Made by a program: the position numbers and the translations under genes
In this document: in pieces, positions 49,308 to 63,355 of the stretch
Layout of the letters: each line of letters opens with the position of its first letter
Numbering within the stretch: the stretch's first letter is position 1
Notes under the pieces: model-generated
The model's input: the letters and a program-made list of their open reading frames with translations, nothing else
What the model was told of the DNA's origin: nothing
The model's database searches: none
Assembly: GCA_040954595.2 (NCBI GenBank)
Contig: CM082583.2
Location: 12,586,001 to 12,650,000 of the forward strand
Length of the DNA: 64,000 bases
Source: Balanoglossus misakiensis
Taxonomy: Eukaryota; Hemichordata
Reading direction: 5' to 3'

Positions 49308-52300
49308 ATGAGGAGACAGAGGAATGGTGAAGACGATCTGTCTAGCAACATTTCTGAGGTAGGATAACGCTTTGTCAATGTACAGCACAGCTTATGTGTT
49401 CGAGTTTTGTTCAATCAATCATGGATCAAGGCTTCAAGCTGGAGGTTGACTTCTTTAATCCTGTCACAATTTCAGAGTTCAGATTTAAGCGACAGCGAGC
49501 ACACAGCCACAGTCGACCATGAAAATGGCCAGACAGTTGAGCCAGCCACCAAGAAGAAACGACTGACCAAAGGGGAGCTGTACAAACCACCAACAAACGA
49601 AGAGCTTGCCTCGCTGAAAGAGACAGAAACTTTGTACCAATCCAACCTCTTCAGTTTGCAAATTGGTGAACTCATCTCTGAAGTCCAACCAATTGAAAAG
49701 AAAAGCAAAGCTCTGGAGAAAGTGATAGAATCGTTTCAAGGGTTTCTGGACAAGTTGCCAGCCACTCAAAAGTATCAAGTAAGTGTCAACTGCAACACAA
49801 ATGGTAGATTCTGTAACATAAATACTAGTATACACACCTACACCTAGCTGTGGTATGCAGCTGTACCTTGGGGGGGGGGGGGGGGGGGGGGGCTGATACC
49901 CCCCCCCCCCCCCCCAACGGTACAGCTGCGTACCACAGCTAACCTACACCCAGATGCCCATTTGGTGCATTACATAATATAAATTCTACCGTAATCAAAA
50001 TGGGCGTATAGTTTTGTTGATGCTATTTTTCTTTTTTCTCTTGAAACATCTCAGATCACTGATCAGTCATGGTTGCCAGAATCTATCAAGGTTCCTATAA
50101 TTCAGGAGCCATATGAGACCAAAGGAATGTTTCTGTTTGAAAAACCATCTTCAGTGAATGTTGTAGGAAGTTATGTGCTTGGAACCTGCACAATACCAAG
50201 GACACACGTTGATGTTGCCATAGAGATGCCTAAGGTGCGTGTCGGATGAAAGCAATCATGGGGATTTTGTCAACATCTGCAAGCAACTTGAGAAAAGTGA
50301 ATGATGCAGTGAAATATGAGAACATGTGGAATCCAAGAACACGAAAATTAATCGTCACGTACTGTTTGATATTGCGAAAATGTCCTGTACATTATGACCA
50401 TATTCTGATAACGCCTGGTTTGTCTCACCCATGATTCTCCATTTATTGTGAACTATTTTCAGGTTTGTCTTCACGAAAAAGATTACTTGAACTTCAGGTA
50501 CCTCAGGAAACGTGCCCTGTACCTCGCTTACATAGCTTGGCAGGTTCAAAGTTCAAAGTTCATGGAGGAAGTCAAATATTCTTACATGGATGGAGATTAT
50601 TTCAAACCTGTTCTTCTTCTCAGACCATCAGGTAAGACAAACATTCAGTAGACTTTGACTCAGTGCTGGAATCCATGTTGACTAATCTAACAGTGTGGCT
50701 ATTTTATGCTCCTTTCTAGGAAAAATTGGTAAGCTGTTTTGCATTCGTCTTCATGTCATTCTGCCAGAAGACTTCTGTAAACTGAACAGATTCCATCCGG
50801 ATAAGAACAATGTGAGACCAGAGTGGCTTACTGAAGGAAAGACAAAACAAACAGAGGGTAAGTCATATTTTAGTATTTTTTCAACTTAGAAATTTTCATT
50901 AATAAAGGCAAGCCCATGCTTACAATTATTTTATCGCTTTGTTTCCATCTGCTTTATACAGACTTACCAACACCACACTACAACAATTCAGTTGCCATGG
51001 ATTTTACGCTGACTGAACATCATCGTGAGCTGCAAAAGATATGTCAGTATGTTGGAATGAAACATGGCATTGTGTTACTCAAAGTGTGGCTCCACCAACG
51101 ACAACTGGAGAAGGTACGTGTCACTTTACTCATAGATTTTCAATTTATATTTTTGAAGTTTTTAGAAATTTGATGTCCAATTGATTCTGTGCTCTTAAAT
51201 ATTTATATGATTTGTGTTGTAGGGTTGCTATGGTTTTACTGGATTTATTATGTCTATGCTGGTCGCATACTTGGTGTCGATAAGAAAACTGAACCGTCTG
51301 ATGAGTGCATACCAAGTAATGAAGAACACTCTCCATTATATTGGTAAGACTATGGTCATTGTGTGGTGTTTGTAGATAATTAATATTGCAAAGTGTAGTT
51401 GGAAGTTGCCAAGACCAAACTTCAAAATATCTTTTATAGTCGTGATCTGTTATTTGCAGCAAACACTGATTGGACGACAGAGGGCATATCACTATGTACA
51501 GACCACAGTGACAGAAATCAACCAATCACAGCAGACTTCCATAAATATTATGATGTCATATTTGTGGATTCTACTGGATATGTCAATTTGTGTGCAAACG
51601 TAACAAAATTAACATATGCTCAGGTAAGAAAATATGCCTCATATACAGATACATTCATGAATTAGACTTCTGAATGCAGGAATATAATTTGAGTGTCATT
51701 GGCCATGGTTTCTGTCAGTTTCAAGCTTTAAAAATCACACAAGAAAACACGCCTTTGATCAGTGCAAAGTTTAATGGTTTGTTTTAATTCTCATTCCGAA
51801 CACCACACAGGTGAAACATGAAGCCAGATTGTCCCTGGAGAATATCCAGACATTGTCTGCTGTCGACAGTTTCAACTCTCTCTTCATGACCCCAGCTCCT
51901 TTTCTTAGGAAGTTCGACCACGTCTTCCAGTAAGTACCAAATGTAGGGTGCAATTTTAATGTTTCTTGCCAGGAAGTGCCGATAACCACACAAACATCAG
52001 AATCTATTGTATTGTTCACCCATGAACAAGGAGAGAAACACTATCTTTAAAATGCACCTCACACTGTACATGATTGACTAGTTCAAATCAAGTGCAGATA
52101 GTTGAATGACATCTCTGGGTTCATTTTCCACACCAACCAGCATATCCAGACTGCCAGTTCTGAAATCTGCAGTTGTGAAGTTTGATGATGAAGACAGGTT
52201 GATTGACTATGGTGGTAACTACGTCACAGCTGTTCTGCCGTCACTCGGCGAGGTGTTAGAAAAGGGTCTCGGTAAACGTGTCAAGATGGTTGCTATGCAA

Positions 52301-55300
52301 CAACCTGACATCAAAGAGGTATGTGCTGTCATAGAAAGTTGAAATTTTGTGAGTAATTGGTGGGGTCTTACTTGTGATATTTGAGGGGGGAAAGTCTGCA
52401 AAATGTTGCTGTACAGTCATCATTGCCCTTTGCAGTAAACACCCCCTGAAAATCCAGACAAGTTTTGCATCACCACCACCTCACTCAGTTTCTTTCTGAT
52501 TTGTTTTCATTGCTACAGTGGCGTCTCGATGAGAAAGCACCACACTGGAAAGATATGACTCACCTGACGTTTGGACTTCTGCTTGATAGCGAGTTTGCAA
52601 CCAGTGTATTGGACAAGGGACCACCTGCAGATTCACCTGAGGTAAAAGGGAAATATTGAACTTTGTTATGAGCTGATGTTTTCCTGAAGTCAAGGGGAAA
52701 TGGCCACCACTCTTTATTTGCTCTAATGCTATTCATATAGCATCCCAAAGCATCACGAATACATGGTTGTAAAATGTCTTCTTGTTGTAGGCTGCTGACT
52801 TCAGCAGATTTTGGGGTCCGAGATCAGAGCTGCGTCGATTCCAAGATGCCAGCATTAATGAAGCTGTGGTGTGGCAATGTAGCACTATGGCCGACAGAAG
52901 ACTTGTCTGTCAGCAAATTATCACTCATCTGTTGAAGTTGTAAGTACAGAAGTCAAACTTTATCATTGGTCCCTTCCAGAGCCATTCACATCTCTAGTCC
53001 ATGTTGCAATTTCCAGCCATTTTGTGTTCTTGACTGATGTCTGTTTGTGTGCTTGTGAGTTCTTTGTTTCATGGTCAAGAATTTACAGTTGTTGTTTGTC
53101 TAATTCAAGGCATGCTGGGATTATACCAGACTCAGTCACATACCTGGGCGGCCATCTTGACCCACTGCTATGGCAACCGCTGGTCAACGATGGGAAGCAA
53201 AATGCCAGAAACCGAAAGAGAAGAAAAGAAGAGATGGGAACGGGCGACGAGGAAAATCTAGCGGTGCTTCATGCATTTGACAGTTTGAATAAAATGCTGC
53301 GAGGTTTGGAAGATTTGCCGTTGAGTATAGCGTCCATACAGGGCTCCTCACCAGTCTTCAGATATGCTGAGGTATGTAGCAACTATACCCACCCATGGTT
53401 ACCTGGTAGGACACAGATTGCAATGTGTGTGTTTAGCTCTGCTGTAATTATGGCTGCACATGTGAGCTGTTGTTTGTTCCCCAGGGAGTTGAATGGAAAA
53501 ACTAGGTCCAATGACCAGGGGAATAAATATGAGAAATCAATATTATTATGATTATTAATTCCCATGTTGACCAACAATACAGGTGATTCCACCCAGACCT
53601 GCAGACGAGACTATCAGTAAAGGACTGAGAATACATGGTTACATTCAGGGGCCATTGCCACACACACCAACAGACTGGACTCCGGCGCTGAAAGGTACAT
53701 CAATGATCAATTATACTTTTATATCTCACTATCGCATATCAATTTTGCCCACCTAGGATACAGACATTCACAACGATACTGTTGTCATTTTCTCTGCAGT
53801 GGTTTGTACCATGGAGGGCAGTGGTAAATGGCCTGACGACTTGAAGGCCATTCAGGCCGTCAAAGCGGCATTTCACGTCAGATTGGCCGATCTGCTCCAT
53901 CAAAAACATGGCACTGTCACTGCAGCAACAGACAGATATGTGGACGTGTTACAGGTAATGTAGTCTATCAGCCCGCAACCATTTGACATTTTGTGTCATC
54001 AGTTCTGCTGATACTAGTATTAGTAAGATTGACAAGGTTGATTATATACGTTTAAGAAACAGGACCAAAGCAATCCCTTCAAATTCCTATCTATGCCATA
54101 AGAATGTCGACTCTTTAACGCTGTATTTTATTCCACAGGATGGCTTTGTGTTCCGTGTTTGTGTGGCATATCCACGGGAAGTTCTTCTGTGGAAAAAAAT
54201 GAAGTCGCCAGAAGGAATGGTGCAGCTCAGAGATACGAGGGAATCTAAGCTCCTGGAAAGAGAGATTATGGCATTACCCAAGTTAACGTCTTTTCTCCAT
54301 GGGTGAGTGGCCGGGCAGAATTGAAAGAATGTGTGCATGTGTGTCTCTATCTATAGAGATAATAACTACACAAATAAGTAGAATTAATATGTGAAAATAA
54401 AATTATGTAAATGATAGCATTGTTTGATAAGTTGCAAAGTGCGCCCTCACTTGAACCATCAAATCAAATGGCTCGCAATGAAAAAATACTAGTTATTTTG
54501 ATCAAACAGACATTAGAGGTCAAAATTATGGTTTGTTTGTTTCTGATGACCTTGAATTTTGGCTGAGCAGTTTAGGGGACAGATCACCTCAAGGAAGATG
54601 TTGTTTCTGTCACAAAATTTCAGTTGTTTCATAGCATGGGGTATTACAATGACGGTGGCAGGAAACCACAATGTGTTTTACCTCTGCACAACAGGAAGAA
54701 CCCCCCGCTGATATAATTCCTTGAATTAATCTCCACATCTCCAATTATTTCATATTGTTGTAAAGACTCCCAGCCGATAAAATGCCTGGTATTTGTTTTG
54801 TTGTTGTTTTTAAAATTCTACAAATTTTAGCTAAAAATAAATTTATTGTACACAGCAGATTCAATTCATGACAGGATTTTGTGATAATAAGTGTGTAATG
54901 TTGGCGTGGTATTGTTAATTCTACTGGTCATATCTCAATCATGAAAATGAGTCTAGACAAAAAAAAACAATTGATAAATATATCCATCCATTATTGTGTA
55001 CCCATGTGTTTTTTTTTAAATTGCTTTTGTGGGTTATTTTTAGAAAAGGCCTGTTTTCCATTGTCTGAAATAAATGCTCAATTTTTTTAGCTCTGTCTAT
55101 TTCTATTTCTGTAGAGAACATCTGTCACAGAAGTGAGTCTGTTGTGTCACACAATCATTCAGTTAAATGTCATACAATTGACCCAAAATATGAAAATAAC
55201 GAAGACAGCATGTGAAGTCCCGGACACACAACAAAATTATCAAAAAAACTTGAGTAATTAACATTGTTGTTGTTGTTGTTGTTTTGATGCCTCTTTAATA

Positions 55301-58300
55301 TTGTTTGTTTCTGTGACAGGGTTCACCAAGAGTTCAACAGCTTCAGTGGTACAGTCAGACTTGCCAAACGTTGGATCTCATCACATCTCTTATCATCTCA
55401 CATCCAAGACGAAGCTGTGGAACTCTTAGTGGCATACCTCTACCTAACATCTCAACCCTATACTCCACCAGGGTAAGTAGAAAGGGGGAAAAAATTAGTC
55501 CACTGTGTCATTTAAATGACCTTGCGGCATCACTGTTCACCATGTACCCCCTTTCACCGCCATGGTTCAGTCCAAACAGCGGGACATGTAAAAAAAAACC
55601 TGCACAGATATGGGGGTGAGAGTGTGCTTTTTCCTGTAGAGTCACACAGAGGGGTGAATCAAGGTACATGTACATGATAAGATGTATTGAGGACCATCTT
55701 AACTCAGCGTCATTCCGAGGAGGATGTTAGATTGAAATATCCTTCGGAGAGCCATCATCAGTATCTGTAAGGTTTCTCTCAACCGTGCCTGGACTGGCAC
55801 TCGGATTCAAAGTGTACAACATTGATATTCAGGGGATCCTGAACATTGCTTTGGACATCTTATTTTGTAGCACTGATCTTGCCATGGGCCACGTCTGCAG
55901 CATTGGCATTGTGACTTGCTTCTGTCAAATGTCTCTCCTTCAGGGAGTAATTTGTGTTTTTGCCCCTCAGAGCTTCTATCAAGAGAGTGCCGAAAACCCT
56001 CCGAAAACGTGACTTTTTTGCCTTTTAAAGGCTTCCTGCCAGTCAGTAATTCGAATTGTTAGAATAGCACCTCTTGACCTCATACCCTCTTAGAGAAGTG
56101 CATTGCAATCTGGGAGATTGACCGAGAGTTTCTGTGATCTACTTTAAGGGCGAAGTTGTGTACCCCCCGCAGAGTGCATTTCAAGTAAAGGTGTTATTGC
56201 AACCTCTCAGTGGAGTGTATATTGACGACAACTGTAGTGTATTTCTTGGAACTGATCAGGAAAATTAAAAATGAATAGGAAGATCGACTGATGGGAAAAG
56301 ATTTATCCTTGGTGATAATGCGTCAGTTGATTGGCTGCGTTCAAGGTTTTTAGCATTGCATTGGTCGTAAATGTCTAATTCTGTTATAGCCTTGTTGATT
56401 TCACGGTCTTGACTGTATAACAGCAGTCTTGCTGTATTGTGCCTCTGTTGTTTATTCCCAAGTGGTGACACTTCATTAGATGTGACAGACAACAGTGGTT
56501 AGTCACGTCGATTTCTTAAAGACGCTTTGCGAAATAAACAGCAGAGACAAATTCCCAAGAATTGTAGTCGTGTTTGCGCCGACGGTTATCCCTGTTCTCC
56601 TATGTATTCCTCTTTCCGTGTTTTTTTTTCAAATGTCATAATGTCAGTGGCGTTCATTGCCGCCCACATGTTCATTAGATGTCATTCAACTCTTTGCAAA
56701 GGATGCTTCACGGTTTGCACACAGATACGGAGCAATTAAACAAACCAACGGTTTGAAAGATAAAACAGCAGCAGTAAAAGATATTTCAGCACTAAATTGA
56801 ATTGAATATCAAAAAATTTCATGTTGTGATCTGGGTGATTGTTGAGAGAAAGGTACAATGAACTGATGAATTCGGTCGAGGAACTCTGTCCTCATTTCCC
56901 ACAAGCCACCAGAAAGAGCCCCCTCACATGCTTGCAATGAGCTGCCATATAACGTTTCGACACGTTTTGTCTAAATACGGTCATTCACATGTGTTTAGCG
57001 CGGCTTAAAAGATTGAGGTAAAACGGTCACTGTGCATGACTGTTTGACGCAGTCGCAGGTGGATAGCCAAGACTGGCCTGCGCATGTCGTAGATTATACA
57101 TAAATGCGCTAATCTTTACCTCAATATTCCCACTACTGCCTGTGGTCGTTTAAGATTTGTAAATGTTGCACATTAGCAGTTTAAGGGTGTGAACATCGCT
57201 GTCATAAACTACCATCCTCAGCCAGCAGCCGTGGTACATACATTAAAATGCATACATCTTGTACCTGCTATGGCGCCCACACCTCTATGTTAAACAGAGA
57301 TGTAAAGAATGTTCCCTGTTACCATGGTGGCACTGTGAGTGATGTATCTGGTACAGGGATATGCTCCTTTATGGCTACACTAGACCTCTGGCACATCCCA
57401 GTGCTGTGTTGTTAGCATCTTAGCACTCAGATGTTGAAGGTCCTCTGTGTAGCCTAGTCAAGGCAAAGTTAGTGTAAATAAGTGAGTTTTCGACGACCCT
57501 GATGAACAATGAGAAAATATACTGAAAGAACATATCAGTGAGTTGATCAATGCTTGGATTGTAAACAGTTTTTCATGATGTTAGACTCTCAATTCAAAGG
57601 AAAGCAACCTTCCTATCCATGAAATTAGAAACAGTTAATGGTCAAGGTTGTGACGGCTTATGTGTCATTTTATAATCATGTTCTTCACGGTGAAATATTA
57701 CACACAGTGATGCAAAAATAGAAAATGATATAGGTACGGTATTTACATCAAACAGATATGGCTGTACTTTGTGTCATATTTTGTGTGTATAAACCTAATG
57801 TTCATTTGACTCTGTATTTACTCAAACATATCAGTTATATTGGAACCCCACACTTTAATTTTTTTAAATTTTTTATGCGCAGGTCACCAGCTGTTGGGTT
57901 TCTTCGCTTCCTCCATTTATTGAGTAACTATGACTGGAACACCTCCCCACTGGTGGTCAACTTCAACAAAGATCTCACAGGTGGGTAACAATACTCATTA
58001 CCTTCAATAGGCTTTTGCTACCTAGGTGAGTGATAAAAATCTCATGTGGTCGACAGAATTTCAAGATGGCAGATTTCTGCCATATTTAAGCCAATGAGCT
58101 GCAACTCTATAAAAAAATAAGATTTGAATAATCTTGGATATGCTTTTAATTCTGTCAATCAAATGATAAAATTTAGTCATGTCAAAAGTAAAAAAGTATT
58201 TGGTTTTCAACACAGCCATTTTGTAGTAATCAGCATACCTTTTTTTGTAAGTATGAATTTTTGGTGATGTAATTGGATAGTGTGCCAAGGGAAAGTCCCG

Positions 58301-60793
58301 TGAAAAGTCACGTTATGCAGAATCCTGCAGATGACAAAAAATATGTGCTTATAAACCAAGTTAATTTGAGTGGCATCCATAGAGATGTCCATGAAAATGC
58401 TATTAATCTGTGCAGTGTGCAGTCTTCTTGGCAGTGAAGTCTGTCCCCAATGCTATCAGGAATTCTACATATGCGTTGGTTTTTCCAGGTAGTCAGGGCT
58501 ACAGCTCACAGTTTGTGATTAACGTTTAGCGCAGCACATGAAGGTGAAAAGGATGCCAGCTTTTAATATTCTTTGGAATTTTTTTTTTATTCTTCATCGT
58601 TTTTCATTCCGACAATGGTCCTTGACAGTTTGGTGTTGGTTAGCGGTTGCCATAGTATTATGATGTTCTGTGTGCATTGATACCCCCAGAGGGCAGCCAC
58701 TTTTTTATAGCTTTTAATACACAGAGTCTTTTCTTGAACCAGCGCTGCTTGCAGTATTAACATGAAGTCAGCGCATGATCAACAATGTCACATGCATGCC
58801 AAATTTGACCATCAGTGGCATGATTTGGATATTATTAAAGAACTCATGCTCGGACACGAATCAAAATTGTTAAACTGGGTCAGTTGTAAAACCATGTGAA
58901 ATGATGTCAAAAAGCAACACATTGGAACAATTTGTTTACAATGATTGTGCAGATTTTCTCTCTTCGATATAGTTAAATGACGACCTACAGTCCTTGATTG
59001 TATTGACTGACATGACGTCAGCATTTGGCAATGTCATTAACTGTGCATTGTCGTCGTCATCTGTCCTCTCAACAGTTTTCAAGATTTCTCATCATAAAAT
59101 TTATTTCATTGATTATTCATCACAATAATAAAAAAACATCCTCTATCACATGAAGTCTGTAAATGCTCTACAGAATGCTTGTTGAACAAGTGAAAAATAC
59201 CTTCTATTTTATAATCTAGTGGTCCTTGACTTTTTAAGCATCACTGAAACAGCATTTGTGTAAAAACAACAACATTGAAATGAGGTTTTGGAGTGAGGCT
59301 TTTGGAGAGAAATTGTCATTTGATTATTTGTTGATATCTTTTGTTGAAGGTCCTGATATTGATGAGATCAAGGAAAGATTCAAGGGAAACAGGAGTCAGT
59401 TGCCAGCTATGTTTATCAGTACACCGTTGCATAAATATTCTTCACCATGGACGACACCAGAACCATCCAAACAGGTGGGTTCATCTATTCTACTCAGAGG
59501 TATACGTAAGGTTTATGCACTCTGCCTAGGGGTGAGAGGTGTGTTCATCTAGTCTACATAATTTACAGTTCGTGTAATCTTGCCATGGGTTGTTCAGTAG
59601 GTTCATCTGAAGTAAAATTTAACTGTACATGTTTTCTATTTCTTCTGTAGATTTTACAACGATTGGTGGTACTAGGAAAGGAGTCTCTGCATTTGTTGCA
59701 AGATCAGATGACAAAGTGCCAGAAGAATGTTGATTTTAAGGTTTGATATGATTTTAACAGGTAGCTCTGAAGCTAGCAAAATATATTGAATAAGTTTCAA
59801 TTGAACAAAGGAATATTCCCAAGATTGTTACACCTCAATCTGCTCAAGGCAACTTTAGATTACTTTGGGGATAACTATGCCAAATTTTGAATTAGAAATT
59901 CAAAATGGCTGCCAATGCAGAAAAAACAAGATGAGAAAGTTAGGTATTTATCTAAATTTTCTTACTCATTTCAGCAAATTTTCAGGCCACCCCTGAACAT
60001 TTATGATGTCATTATTCATCTGAAGACAAAATATCTCCCACGAAGCATTGAAGCTGTAGATCCAGTGGAGGACACACTGACAGCTAAAGAGAAGAAACAA
60101 ACACACAAACAAGTGACAGAGAATGTTCTTCCTGTGGTGAACTTTGACCCTCTGCAGAAGTACCTCCAAGAACTGCAGGTCAGTAAGACAACATCTTCAC
60201 TGTATAAAAGACAACGGTCAGTTAATTTCAGATTCTCGTACTAGGTTTTGGGAACAACCCTGTAATATTCTCATTACTGCCTCTACATTGTAGGATTCAT
60301 TTGGTGAACTGGCAATGTTCTTTTGTGACCCCCATGGTGGAAGCTTCATCGCTGTCGTGTGGAAGTCAAACGCGTTTGAAAGAAGACCTTTCAAGGTAAA
60401 AAACCGCATCAAAACTTCTCATATACAAAGTCAAAATGTACAGAAGAATGCCTTTTTCCATATGTACATGTAAATAGCTGTGTTTCAAAACAAAAGTAAG
60501 GATTTGAAGAGATTGTTCCCTATCTATTAAAGACACCTCTCTACAAAAGAACAGTTTCTGTTTCCCAATACTTGACAGGTTGATATGAACTATATTTCAT
60601 TGATTCCTGGTTGTCTTCCATATTCCCTCAGGCGACACAGATGGAATGCCGGATACCAAAGATGCCACACACTCAGGGAAAAGAAGTCGATACGTGCATC
60701 GACGTGAAGGCGATCATCGAAGACTTTCAGATCACGGGACAGGGGCTTGTAAGATCCATCGAAGTAATGACAGAAAAATGGAGTATCGAATGA
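49308..60793 (+). CDS. NOL6: Nucleolar protein 6 (Nrap)
   Basis: NOL6/Nrap (yeast Utp22), a scaffold of the small-subunit processome in pre-18S rRNA maturation. Twenty-three exons: 49308-49358, 49476-49778, 50055-50234, 50463-50631, 50720-50857, 50962-51113, 51223-51343, 51460-51623, 51811-51929, 52141-52318, 52519-52641, 52791-52939, 53110-53371, 53583-53694, 53800-53954, 54139-54302, 55320-55472, 57883-57980, 59350-59474, 59651-59740, 59975-60178, 60294-60395 and 60632-60793. They give 3474 nt, 1157 aa (human about 1146). Nrap hallmarks are VNVVGSYVLGTCTIPRTHVDVAIEMP, EKDYLNFRYLRKRALYLAYIA, RPEWLTEGKTKQTE, VVCTMEGSGKWPDDLKAIQ, PAVGFLRFLHLLSNYDW, IFRPPLNIYDVIIHL, LAMFFCDPHGGSFIAVVWK, and the last helix IIEDFQITGQGLVRSIE. 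The nucleotidyltransferase-like fold is thought to be structural only. Introns 16, 17 and 18 are the longest (1.0, 2.4 and 1.4 kb). Confidence 0.97.
49845..49942. mobile_element. Hairpin MITE with 8-bp target duplication, G23/C17 core
   Basis: A 98-bp palindrome in NOL6 intron 2. The arms begin TAGCTGTGGTATGCAGC on the left and end GCTGCGTACCACAGCTAA on the right, complementary over about 23 bp with one mismatch. Inside are a 23-base G run (49870-49892), a six-base centre and a 17-base C run (49899-49915). CCTACACC stands directly on both sides (49837-49844 and 49943-49950), a perfect 8-bp duplication. An 8-bp duplication with inverted ends is characteristic of hAT elements. It has no coding capacity. 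Confidence 0.8.
55473..57882. other. NOL6 intron 17 (2.4 kb)
   Basis: The longest intron of NOL6. It contains the second copy of the CCTTTCACC inverted-repeat family (about 55550-55622). I see no nested gene with recognisable similarity on either strand. Confidence 0.6.
55550..55622. mobile_element. Short inverted-repeat element (MITE-like), copy 2
   Basis: Begins CCTTTCACC and matches copy 1 (38619-38700, opposite strand) over its first 26 bases with one difference. It ends with the weaker complementary sequence GGGGGTGAGAG. The middle has diverged and contains an A-run. Confidence 0.5.
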
Positions 60794-62408
60794 AGAGGTG
60801 GAGTCATATGAAGGATGGTGTAACACATCCCCTCTGGCACTTCAGTGTGTGTGTGTGTGTGTGGGGGGGGGGTTGCAAAGGTTACTGTGTCAGATGTGGA
60901 AACTTGTAAACTGTCTCTGGTAATATTGATTGTCAGGGAAGATATCGGCAGAAAGGGTACGTTTTGCAACTTGCAACATTTGCAACAACAGTGTCACGGT
61001 TTCTGGGAAGTTGAATATACATGAGACATGACACTACTGACAACTCTGTGATCAATTGCAAACCTTTCCGATATATATATAAATTAAAGCAACCATCTTA
61101 CAAAAATATTGTCTTGTGTGTTTCAGTTGCTTCAATCAATTTGTTGAGTAAGGCTCGTAGGACGCACTGCACATGCCTGATACAATCTGATTAAAATCAG
61201 ATGTAGGGTACAGCGATGTCTTTTACTTATGTGGGACAGTTTTTTTATGCTCTGTACAATTTGATCACTATTTCCATGTTCTTCAATTTGTAATCAAATG
61301 GGAGTAGAGTGTCATTGATGCCTATTTTTGTTTTTTTTTTGGCGTCAAAAAATAACATTGTGTAGGAAATGGCTTGTCTAATATACAGGAAATTTAGCAG
61401 CCTGGGTCCTTAAGGGCTTCTTGTTATGTTGCACACAAAATATGATTCCCTTTTACAGCAATTTTTGTTATTTCCCCCCTAAACTGTCTTTTTTAGAAAC
61501 TGCGTCAAGCTAAAGAGATAATGACGGAAATTAACGCATCACTGACGTGATCACCCTTAAGCTTAATGGTCAGTCAACGACCTTTTTTCCCCTCTGATCA
61601 TCGACCTTTTTTCCCCATCACACCGACTGAGAAGCTGATTGGAGGCAGAACTCCGACACAAACGGGAAAGGTTTTCTTCTGTTCCATCCATCACGAAGTC
61701 GGTTAATTTCCACTCATCCTTTGTGACCGCAATTATCTCAAGCTTTCCCATCAGTGTGTCCATCTAACACCTGACTCCTCGTTGAAGTCTTTGCACGCGT
61801 TCAGACCTCTGTTCTTTCAAACATCCGTCTGTAGAACAGATAGTGCAGAATCCCTCCCCCCCCTCCTCCCACATTCGTATAAAAGTGCGGATAAACTTGA
61901 TGCACTGTGTGCCGAACAGCCCTCACTTGTAATCCTATGCGTGGGCAGAAACTGAAGGTCAAAATCCGTTGCTAATTTATGATGCCAGAGTTATTTGCTT
62001 TCTTGCTGCTCTATGTACTCCCACGGCTTTGGCGTGTATCACAAGTAATAACTTGATCATATATAACATCAACAAATGTGGAATAGTGTAAAGGTAAATC
62101 AACTACAATGTACTTATTTATTCAGCTTTATGTACAAGTTGTGTAGGAAAATCAGCTTCATTCTCTCATTTAACAAATTACACTCTAAAAATTTCTCATC
62201 TAGTACACAGTCACTTCACAACCGTGTCCATCAAATCAGTCAGTCACGATCTCCCAGCATTCTTTTGGTTGTCTTTGTCCCTTTGTTTGCATTGCCATGG
62301 TTACCAAAGTGGTGCTGCATAACACTTCCTTCATACATGAGAAATAGCGACCCCCCCCCCCATAGTTATATTTTGTCTTCATAATAGGTATACTCACAAT
62401 GTAACATA

Positions 62409-62471
62409 TGGTGATGGTGATGATAATAATCATGATCATGTTGATCATAATCATGATGATAATGATGTTAT

Positions 62472-62504
<33 letters not shown>

Positions 62505-62534
62505 CGATGATGACGATGATGATGATGATGATGG
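62409..62534. repeat. (GAT)n trinucleotide microsatellite
   Basis: Imperfect GAT/ATC-rich sequence passing into near-perfect (GAT)n from about 62472. Confidence 0.95.
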
Positions 62535-63292
62535 ACTGATCATTTTCGTGTGTGGTTTTTTTTTATTTGAAAAGTTTTAAAGAAAATTTATATTTGGCGA
62601 AGAAAGACATCAACGCTTTTTTAATATACGCTGATTTCCACGTGTTCCTGAAGATAGTGCGATGTATTCAACACATTAGATACATTCCACGTTGTCACGT
62701 TCAAAAATCAATGACGTCTTCAGTGAAAATTTGCAGGAAAGGTTTGTGCGTGATAATCATTACACGTGTACTAGAAAGCCCTAAATGTTATCAAATGGAT
62801 GATGCACGTTGAGCTGTTCACCCGATGAATCGATGACGCATTGAAGACAAATATACATGATTGTACCTGATGCTTGTCAACACATCTTGGCACGAGGCCA
62901 ACCATGGACTATTTTATTGATCTGTGCCACAAGGCGAGAGAGAATATGCGCGAGACGCGTGTGCATCTTACTTCATCTGCGTGGTATGAACAACGTGAGT
63001 GGGTGATTCCGACATTGCATTTCCCTCGTGGGTTACATGTAAAGCACGACAAATTGCATATCATTTAACTTCAAGTTTGTCATATAAGCTGGTATGAATG
63101 TTTATGTGTCTGTCTGTCGGTTTGTCGACCGTTTCAGGCTTCGTATTTTTCTGTCAATTATCGAGGTCCGAAGTCCCCCACCCCCATCACCAAAAAAGTT
63201 TAATATACGGGAATCTGCGATTTTTCTTCCAGCATTCCAATCAGTTTTTGCACCCAAGTGTCGTGGTGAACGACGACGACGGTGATGACCAC

Positions 63293-63353
<61 letters not shown>
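63293..63353. repeat. (CAT)n trinucleotide microsatellite
   Basis: About twenty uninterrupted CAT units. It gives poly-His, poly-Ile or poly-Met/Asp frames on the two strands that are not genes. Confidence 0.97.

Positions 63354-63355
<2 letters not shown>

Noticed and set aside
61563-61763. 66-codon minus-strand frame (MDTLMGKLEIIAV...)
   Set aside because: It looks protein-like, but it is short, contains a direct repeat (CGACCTTTTTTCCCC twice) and has no supporting splice or family evidence.
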